Assembly (NCBI RefSeq): GCF_000427825.1
Contig: NZ_ATYT01000003.1
Location: 512,157 to 576,156, forward strand
Reading direction: 5' to 3'
Source of the DNA: Thermocrispum municipale DSM 44069
GTDB lineage: Bacteria > Actinomycetota > Actinomycetes > Mycobacteriales > Pseudonocardiaceae
DNA length: 64,000 bases
Position 1 is the first letter of the stretch, and the number at the start of each line of letters is the position of its first letter. Shown piece by piece: positions 59,047 to 64,000 of this stretch. A program made the translations under genes and the position numbers. Under the pieces are notes generated by a model, which was not told where the DNA came from, did not search any database, and worked only from the letters and a program-made list of their open reading frames with translations.

Positions 59047-60072
59047 ATGGATGCCACAGCGGAGTCATCGTTGCGGAAAGACGCAGCCGACGTGATCGTG
59101 ATCGGCGGTGGGCCTGCCGGATTGAACGGGGCGTTGATGCTCGCTCGGTCCCGCCGGTCGGTGTTGGTCGTGGACAGCGGCAGCCCGCGCAATGCCCCCG
59201 CCGAAGGCGTGCACGGTCTGCTCGGCCACGACGGCACACCACCTGCGGAGCTGCTGCGTCGCGGCCGCGAAGAAGTGGTCCGATACGGCGGACGAGTCGT
59301 CGACGGGGAAGTGGTGTCGGCCCGACGCGACGCACCCGCCGGGGCAGATCCGCGGTTCAGCGTGACGCTGGCCGACGGCAGTCAGCTGACAGCACGGCGA
59401 CTGCTGATCGCCACCGGTCTCCGCGACGTCCTCCCGGACGTTCCCGGGCTCGCCGAACACTGGGGCCGCGGCGTGGTGCACTGCCCCTACTGCCACGGCT
59501 GGGAAGTCCGCGACGAACCCATCGGGGTTCTGGCCTCCGGCCCGGCCTCGGTCCACCACGCATTGCTGTTCCGGCAGCTGACCGACGACCTGGTCTACTT
59601 CGTCCACGGCACCGATCTCGACGACCAAGCGCGGGCGCAGTTCGTGGCTCGCGGGATCCGCGTCGTCGACACCCCGGTGGCCGGGGTCGAGTCCGACGCC
59701 GACACGATCACGGGTGTCCGGCTCACCGATGGGCAGCTGGTGCCCCGTCGAGTGCTGGCGGTCGCCACCAGAATGCTGGCGCGCACGGACGGTCTGGAGG
59801 AGCTGGGCCTGCCGATGGAGGACCTGCCGGACGGTTCGGGTCGCCGCTTCGCCAGCGGGCTCGCGGGGGAGACCGAGGTCCCGGGAGTCTGGGTCGCGGG
59901 CAATGCCACCGACCTGTTCGCGCAGGTCGGCCCGTCCGCGGCTGCCGGAGCGCTCGCCGGGGCACGCATCAACGCGGACCTGGCTGCCGCGGAAGCTGCC
60001 GCAGCGACCACCCAGCACGCGGCGAGTCAGCCGAACGCCGACGGTCCGGTGGCTGAGCGGCAGGCCAGCTGA
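59047..60072 (+). CDS. Thioredoxin-reductase-like FAD oxidoreductase
   Basis: A 341-residue flavoenzyme. FAD-binding VIVIGGGPAGLNGALMLARS at about residues 16-35, the redox-active Cys146-Pro-Tyr-Cys149 in VVHCPYCHGWEVRDEP, and VPGVWVAGNATDLFAQVGPS near the C-terminus define the thioredoxin-reductase fold. The NADPH-binding loop is atypical (GVLASGPASVHHALLFRQL rather than GGGDSAxxEA), as in other TrxB-like actinobacterial oxidoreductases, so its electron donor is uncertain. The genuine thioredoxin reductase is probably elsewhere. AGAAGGGG precedes the ATG. Divergent from the XRE-cupin regulator over a palindromic operator. Confidence 0.82.
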   Translation: MDATAESSLRKDAADVIVIGGGPAGLNGALMLARSRRSVLVVDSGSPRNAPAEGVHGLLGHDGTPPAELLRRGREEVVRYGGRVVDGEVVSARRDAPAGADPRFSVTLADGSQLTARRLLIATGLRDVLPDVPGLAEHWGRGVVHCPYCHGWEVRDEPIGVLASGPASVHHALLFRQLTDDLVYFVHGTDLDDQARAQFVARGIRVVDTPVAGVESDADTITGVRLTDGQLVPRRVLAVATRMLARTDGLEELGLPMEDLPDGSGRRFASGLAGETEVPGVWVAGNATDLFAQVGPSAAAGALAGARINADLAAAEAAAATTQHAASQPNADGPVAERQAS

Positions 60073-60200
60073 GTGCCGAGGGTGCCGTCGCCGACCGCGA
60101 GTCAGCTGAGTGCCGAGGGTCCCGTCGCCGACGGCGAATCAGCTGAACGCCGAGTGGCGCCGTCGCCGACCGCGAGTCAGCTGAACGCCGAGTGGCCGGT
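60067..60200. repeat. 37-38-bp tandem repeat containing two gene ends
   Basis: Three full copies start at 60067, 60104 and 60141, and a partial fourth starts at 60179. Each begins AGCTGA, continues with GTGCCGAG or CGCCGAGT, and ends GCGAGTC or a close variant. The partial copy is the coding end and stop of the acyl-CoA dehydrogenase gene (minus), while the first copy overlaps the stop of the oxidoreductase gene (plus). The whole gap between these convergent genes is therefore repeat. Confidence 0.85.
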
Positions 60201-61352
60201 CAGCGCCCGGCCGAGCACCAGGGTGTGCATCTCACTGGTGCCTTCGTAGGTCAGCACCGACTCGAGGTTGTTCATGTGCCGGATCACCGGGTACTCGAGC
60301 GAGATGCCGTTGGCGCCCAGCACGCTGCGGGCCGTCCGGCAGATGGCCAAGGCCTCCCGGACGTTGTTCAGCTTGCCCATGCTGACCTGCTCGGGGCGGA
60401 GCGTGCCGGCGTCCTTGCGGCGGCCGAGGTGCAGCGCGAGCAGCACGCCCTTGGTGTACTCGAGCGTCATGTCGACCAGCTTCTGTTGGGTGAGCTGGTA
60501 GGCGGCGATCGGCTTGCCGAACTGTTCGCGCTGCGTGGCGTAGGTCTGCGCGGCGTGCAGGCACGTGCGCGCCGCGCCCATCGAACCCCACACGATGCCG
60601 TAGCGGGCCTCGTTCAAGCAGCTCAGCGGAGCTTTCAAACCCTCGGCCTCGGGCAGCATCGCGTCCGCGGGCAGCCGCACCCCGTCGAGCACCAGCTCGC
60701 TGGTGACCGACGCGCGCAACGAGAGTTTGTGCTTGATCACCGGCGCCGAGAAGCCGGGGGTGTCGGTCGGCACGACGAAGCCTCGGATGCCCTCGTCCGT
60801 GCGGGCCCACACGATCGCGACGTCGGCCACGCTGCCGTTGGTGATCCACATCTTCCGGCCGTCGATGATCCAGTCGCTGCCGTCGCGGCGCGCCCTGGTC
60901 CGCATGCTCCCGGGGTCGGAACCGACGTCCGGCTCGGTCAGCCCGAAGCAGCCGATGGCTTCACCCGCGGCCATGGCAGGCAGCCACCGGGTCTTGTGTT
61001 CCTCGCTGCCGAAGGCCCACAGCGCGTACATGGCCAGCGAGCCCTGGACCGACACCAGCGAGCGGACGCCGGAATCGGAGGCTTCCAGCTCCATGCACGC
61101 CACGCCGTACGCGGTGGCCGACATGCCGGCACAGCCGTACCCGGACAGGTGCATGCCGAGCAGACCCATCGTGCCGAGTCGCTTCGCGAGGTCCCGGATC
61201 TGCGGGATCTCGCCTTGTTCGAACCAGTCGACGACGTACGGGTCGACGTGTTCGGCGCACAGCCTGCGCACCGAGCTGGCGACGTCCTGCTCCTCGGGGG
61301 TGAGCAGTTCGTGCAGGCCTGCCAGGTCTCGCGGGTCGGGTCGGGAACTCAT
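60177..61352 (-). CDS. gcdH: Glutaryl-CoA dehydrogenase-like acyl-CoA dehydrogenase
   Basis: This FAD enzyme oxidises and decarboxylates glutaryl-CoA to crotonyl-CoA. The 391-residue protein matches human GCDH across its length: GVRSLVSVQGSLAMYALWAF with Arg97 at the position of the glutaryl-binding Arg94, CFGLTEPDVGSDPGSMRTRA, KMWITNGSVADVAIVWAR, SLRASVTSELVLDGV, LNEARYGIVWGSMGAARTCL and the catalytic Glu370 in TYEGTSEMH. The Arg is what separates glutaryl-CoA dehydrogenases from other acyl-CoA dehydrogenases. ATG at 61352 has AAGGAG upstream and overlaps the CoA-transferase stop by four bases. Its coding end is tandemly copied downstream. Confidence 0.88.
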   Translation of the reverse strand: MSSRPDPRDLAGLHELLTPEEQDVASSVRRLCAEHVDPYVVDWFEQGEIPQIRDLAKRLGTMGLLGMHLSGYGCAGMSATAYGVACMELEASDSGVRSLVSVQGSLAMYALWAFGSEEHKTRWLPAMAAGEAIGCFGLTEPDVGSDPGSMRTRARRDGSDWIIDGRKMWITNGSVADVAIVWARTDEGIRGFVVPTDTPGFSAPVIKHKLSLRASVTSELVLDGVRLPADAMLPEAEGLKAPLSCLNEARYGIVWGSMGAARTCLHAAQTYATQREQFGKPIAAYQLTQQKLVDMTLEYTKGVLLALHLGRRKDAGTLRPEQVSMGKLNNVREALAICRTARSVLGANGISLEYPVIRHMNNLESVLTYEGTSEMHTLVLGRALTGHSAFS

Positions 61353-62500
61353 CGGGTCTCCTTGGTGGTGAGCCATCGGCGGATCTCGTCGGTGTGTTCA
61401 CCCAGGCGGGGAGGTGGACAGTAGCGGGTGACGGGGGAGTCGGAGTACTGGATCGGATGCCGGACCTGCGGGGCGTGACCTTGTCCGACGGACACCGTCG
61501 GTGCCAGGCCGAGCCGTTCGGCCAGGGAGAAGGCGTCGGCGAGGTCTCCGACCTTACCCGCGGGCACCCCGGCCTTCGTGAGCCGTTTGATCCAGGAGTC
61601 CGCGGTGTCGCGGGCCAGCAGCGATTCGAGTTCGGCGACGAGTTCGGACCGGTGCGCGACGCGGTCGGCGTTGGTGGCGAAGCGGGGGTCGTCGGCCAAC
61701 GCGGGCGCACCGAGCTCGGTGACGCAGCGGCGGAACTGACCGTCGTTGCCGCAGCACACGGCGATGATCCCGTCCCGGCAAGTCAGGGTCTCGTACGGGG
61801 CGATCGACGGGTGCCGGTTGCCGAGCCTGGTGGGAGCACGCCCGGTCCACAGGTAAGCCGAGGCCTGGTTGACCAGGGAGCCGAGCAAGCTGGACAGCAA
61901 ATTGACCTCGATGTGCTGTCCTTGGCCGTCCCGGTCCCGCGCGGCGAGCGCCGCCAGCACGCCGATCACGGCGTCCTTCGACGTCAGCACGTCGACCAGG
62001 GCCACACCGACCTTCATCGGCGGTCCGTCGGCCGGGCCGGTGATGCTCATCAGCCCACCGACGGCCTGCACGAGGAAGTCGTATCCGGGCAGGTCAGCAC
62101 CCTCTCCGGAGCCGAAGCCCGAGATCGAGCAGTACACCACGCGTGGGTTCGTCCGCTTCACCGACGGGTAGTCCAGGCCGAATCGGGCCATGGTTCCGGC
62201 CTTGAAGTTCTCCACCACCACGTCCGCGCGAGCGGCGAGCTCCCGTGCGGCGGCCAGGTCGTCCGGGTCCTGCAGGTCGAGCGTGATCGACTTCTTCGAC
62301 CGGTTGGCGCACTCGAAGTACGTGCTCGATTCGTCGGTCCACGGCGGACCCCAGGCCCGCGTCTCGTCCCCGGTTTCCGGACGCTCCACCTTGATGACCT
62401 CGGCACCGAGATCGGCCAGCATCACGGTCATCAACGGACCGGCGAGGACGCGGCTGAAGTCGGCGACCAGCACGCCCTCCAGCGGCGCCGGTCGGGTCAC
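61349..62500 (-). CDS. CaiB/BaiF family CoA-transferase (candidate succinyl-CoA:glutarate type)
   Basis: A 383-residue family III CoA-transferase. Motifs: LEGVLVADFSRVLAGPLMTV, MLADLGAEVIKVERPETGDE, YFECANRSKKSITLDLQDP, and catalytic Asp141 in GYDFLVQAVGGLMSITGP, with GTMARFGLDYPSVKRTNPRV between. Family III enzymes move CoA between carboxylic acids. Next to a glutaryl-CoA dehydrogenase it most likely activates glutarate using succinyl-CoA, as human SUGCT does; that assignment is from context. GTG at 62500 follows GGGAGG. The gene lies 70 bases after the aldehyde dehydrogenase. Confidence 0.85.
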   Translation of the reverse strand: MTRPAPLEGVLVADFSRVLAGPLMTVMLADLGAEVIKVERPETGDETRAWGPPWTDESSTYFECANRSKKSITLDLQDPDDLAAARELAARADVVVENFKAGTMARFGLDYPSVKRTNPRVVYCSISGFGSGEGADLPGYDFLVQAVGGLMSITGPADGPPMKVGVALVDVLTSKDAVIGVLAALAARDRDGQGQHIEVNLLSSLLGSLVNQASAYLWTGRAPTRLGNRHPSIAPYETLTCRDGIIAVCCGNDGQFRRCVTELGAPALADDPRFATNADRVAHRSELVAELESLLARDTADSWIKRLTKAGVPAGKVGDLADAFSLAERLGLAPTVSVGQGHAPQVRHPIQYSDSPVTRYCPPPRLGEHTDEIRRWLTTKETR

Positions 62501-62570
62501 CTGGCCTCCCGGCGGGGCGAGTACCCGTCGTCGATGATCACGGTGATCCGGGTCCCGAAGCGTTGCTCGC

Positions 62571-64000
62571 TCAACGTTCCACCTCCACGGTCGGGCGGCG
62601 CACCTTGGTGTGCCGGACTTCCAGATAGGCGTGCAATCCCTCCGGTCCGAGCTCGCGGCCGAGACCGGACTGCTTCCAGCCGCCGAACGGCGCTTGCAGC
62701 TCGGAGACGTCGTTGACGTTGACCCCGACACCGCCTGCCTCGATGCGCTCCGCCACCGCCAGCGCCTGGCCGAGGTCCTCGCCGTAGACGTAGGCGGCGA
62801 GGCCGTATTCGGTGCCGTTGGCGACGTCGATCGCTTCCGCGATCGAGCCGACGCGATGTACCGCGACCACCGGGCCGAACGTCTCCTCGGTCATGACCCG
62901 CGCATCGAGCGGCACCTCGTCGAGCACCGTCGGCAGGTAGTAATGGCCGGCGGCGAATTGCGCGCCGTCCGGCCGCTTGCCGCCGATGACCAGCTTCGCT
63001 CCCCGAGCCAGGGCGTCCTCGACATGCGCACGCGCTCGCTCGACCACCGCTGCGGTGGTGCACGGCCCGTAGCCGACGCCGGGCTCGAGCGGATCGCCGA
63101 GAACGTACGAGGCGACCTCGGCCCGGAGCGCGTCGACGAAGGCGTCCGCGACGGTGTCGAGCACGACGATCCGGTTCACCGCGATGCAGATCTGGCCCAT
63201 GTTGGAGAACGCCCGGCGCGCGGCCGCCTTCGCGGTGAGCTCGAGGTCGGCGTCCGGCAGCACGATCAGCGGGCACTGACCGCCCAGCTCGAGGCTGACC
63301 CGGGTCAGGTTGTCCGCGGCCGCGCGCATGATGGCCTTCCCGGTGGCCGTCGAGCAGGTGGCGGTGACCATCGCGACGCCGGGCCGCGACACCAGCCGTT
63401 GGCCGACCTCGGCGCCGCCGGGCAGGTCGAACAGCGTGCCGGGCGGCAGGCCCGCGTCGATCAACAGCTGCGCGACCATGCCGATGGCCAGCGGCGCCTC
63501 CTCGGGCGGCTTGACGACGACCGGGCAGCCGGCGGCCAACGCGGGCGCGACCTTCCACGCGTAGAGGTCGACCGGGTAGTTCCACGGGACGATGCCCGCC
63601 ACCACGCCGACCGGGTGGTAGCTGACCATGCTGACGGTGTCCGGGCTGGTGTTCGGCCGCAGCGACCCGTGCACCCGGCGACCTTCCTCGGCGTAGTACT
63701 CGAAGACCGAGGCGCCGAAGAGGATCTCCTTGACGCTGTCCGGCACCGGCTTGCCCTGTTCGCGCGTGAGCACCTCGGCGATCTCGTCCACATGGGCGCG
63801 GATCGCCTCGGCACCTGCCCGCAGGATGCGTGCCCGCTCGTCCGGGTGCAGCCGCATCCACTCCTGTCCACGCTGCCGGGCTTGTGTGACCGCCCGGTCG
63901 ACGTCGGACGGCGCGGCTGGGACGTAGCGCGCCACCAGCGACCCGTCCGCCGGGCTGCGCACTTCCCGCAGCTCATCGCGACGGAGCGTCTCGCCGCCGA
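62571..64000 (-). CDS. NAD(P)-dependent aldehyde dehydrogenase, 5' end outside window
   Basis: An ALDH superfamily enzyme; the frame is open to the right edge, so the first codons are missing (GGETLRRDELREVRSPADGS at the edge is ALDH-like N-terminus). Catalytic Cys is in FSNMGQICIAVNR, catalytic Glu in VSLELGGQCPLIVLP, and the cofactor Lys in VVVKPPEEAPLAIG. The usual FTGS motif is replaced by ATCS (VTATCSTATGKAIM), which is uncommon. The C-terminus has QAPFGGWKQSGLGRELGPEG. In this operon it would oxidise a semialdehyde to the acid passed to the CoA-transferase, for example glutarate semialdehyde. Confidence 0.88.
   Translation of the reverse strand, partial: GGETLRRDELREVRSPADGSLVARYVPAAPSDVDRAVTQARQRGQEWMRLHPDERARILRAGAEAIRAHVDEIAEVLTREQGKPVPDSVKEILFGASVFEYYAEEGRRVHGSLRPNTSPDTVSMVSYHPVGVVAGIVPWNYPVDLYAWKVAPALAAGCPVVVKPPEEAPLAIGMVAQLLIDAGLPPGTLFDLPGGAEVGQRLVSRPGVAMVTATCSTATGKAIMRAAADNLTRVSLELGGQCPLIVLPDADLELTAKAAARRAFSNMGQICIAVNRIVVLDTVADAFVDALRAEVASYVLGDPLEPGVGYGPCTTAAVVERARAHVEDALARGAKLVIGGKRPDGAQFAAGHYYLPTVLDEVPLDARVMTEETFGPVVAVHRVGSIAEAIDVANGTEYGLAAYVYGEDLGQALAVAERIEAGGVGVNVNDVSELQAPFGGWKQSGLGRELGPEGLHAYLEVRHTKVRRPTVEVER

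Overview
This window is chromosomal DNA from a high-GC actinobacterium. The GC-rich codon use, the Pup-proteasome accessory genes (pafA, pafB, pafC), fused CydDC, DevS/DevR regulators and many leaderless starts all fit. The gene order pafA...pafB-pafC...tatA-tatC-helY-DUF4333-(exonuclease)-pepE follows, from memory, Mycobacterium tuberculosis Rv2097c to Rv2089c. A member of the Pseudonocardiales is my best guess. The sequence itself gives no species name. I see no rRNA, tRNA, CRISPR array, insertion sequence or phage gene.

Region 1 (1-1229) is the 3' part of pafA (Pup ligase). Region 2 (1509-25861) is a surface-glycopolymer island that separates pafA from pafBC, genes that are usually close neighbours. 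It encodes an LCP-type ligase, UDP-glucose dehydrogenase, a UDP-HexNAc dehydrogenase and UDP-GlcNAc 2-epimerase, an O-antigen/teichoic-type ABC exporter, a membrane acyltransferase with an SGNH domain, two methyltransferases and eight glycosyltransferases, six of which fall into three paralogous pairs. The likely product is an acidic, uronic-acid-containing wall polymer built inside the cell, exported by the ABC transporter and attached to peptidoglycan by the LCP protein.

Region 3 (26014-41501) resumes the conserved core: pafB-pafC, then an inserted PPOX-fold protein and a DrrAB-like drug ABC exporter behind a MerR/SoxR-like operator, then tatA-tatC, the helicase helY, an Eis-type acetyltransferase between two DUF4333 proteins, a HipA-like kinase/DUF3037 pair, a 5'-3' exonuclease, pepE and an AsnC/Lrp regulator.

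Region 4 (41592-45581) holds small or less familiar genes: a helical protein, a membrane-anchored SGNH hydrolase, a MerR-like/DivIVA-like overlapping pair and two hypotheticals. Region 5 (45641-54958) is a respiratory/hypoxia block: cydA-cydB-cydDC (cytochrome bd and its assembly exporter) next to a DevS-like sensor kinase and two DevR-like response regulators.

Region 6 (55073-64000) is mixed metabolism: a membrane protein, a PaaX regulator, a class-I amidotransferase, a methyltransferase, an XRE-cupin regulator divergent from a thioredoxin-reductase-like enzyme, and an aldehyde dehydrogenase/CoA-transferase/glutaryl-CoA dehydrogenase operon that reads like a glutarate pathway and runs off the right edge.

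Two features recur across the window. Many genes have a TAnnnT hexamer 6-8 bases before the start codon, which suggests leaderless mRNAs. Three genes carry an imperfect tandem copy of their own last codons and stop just beyond the true stop.
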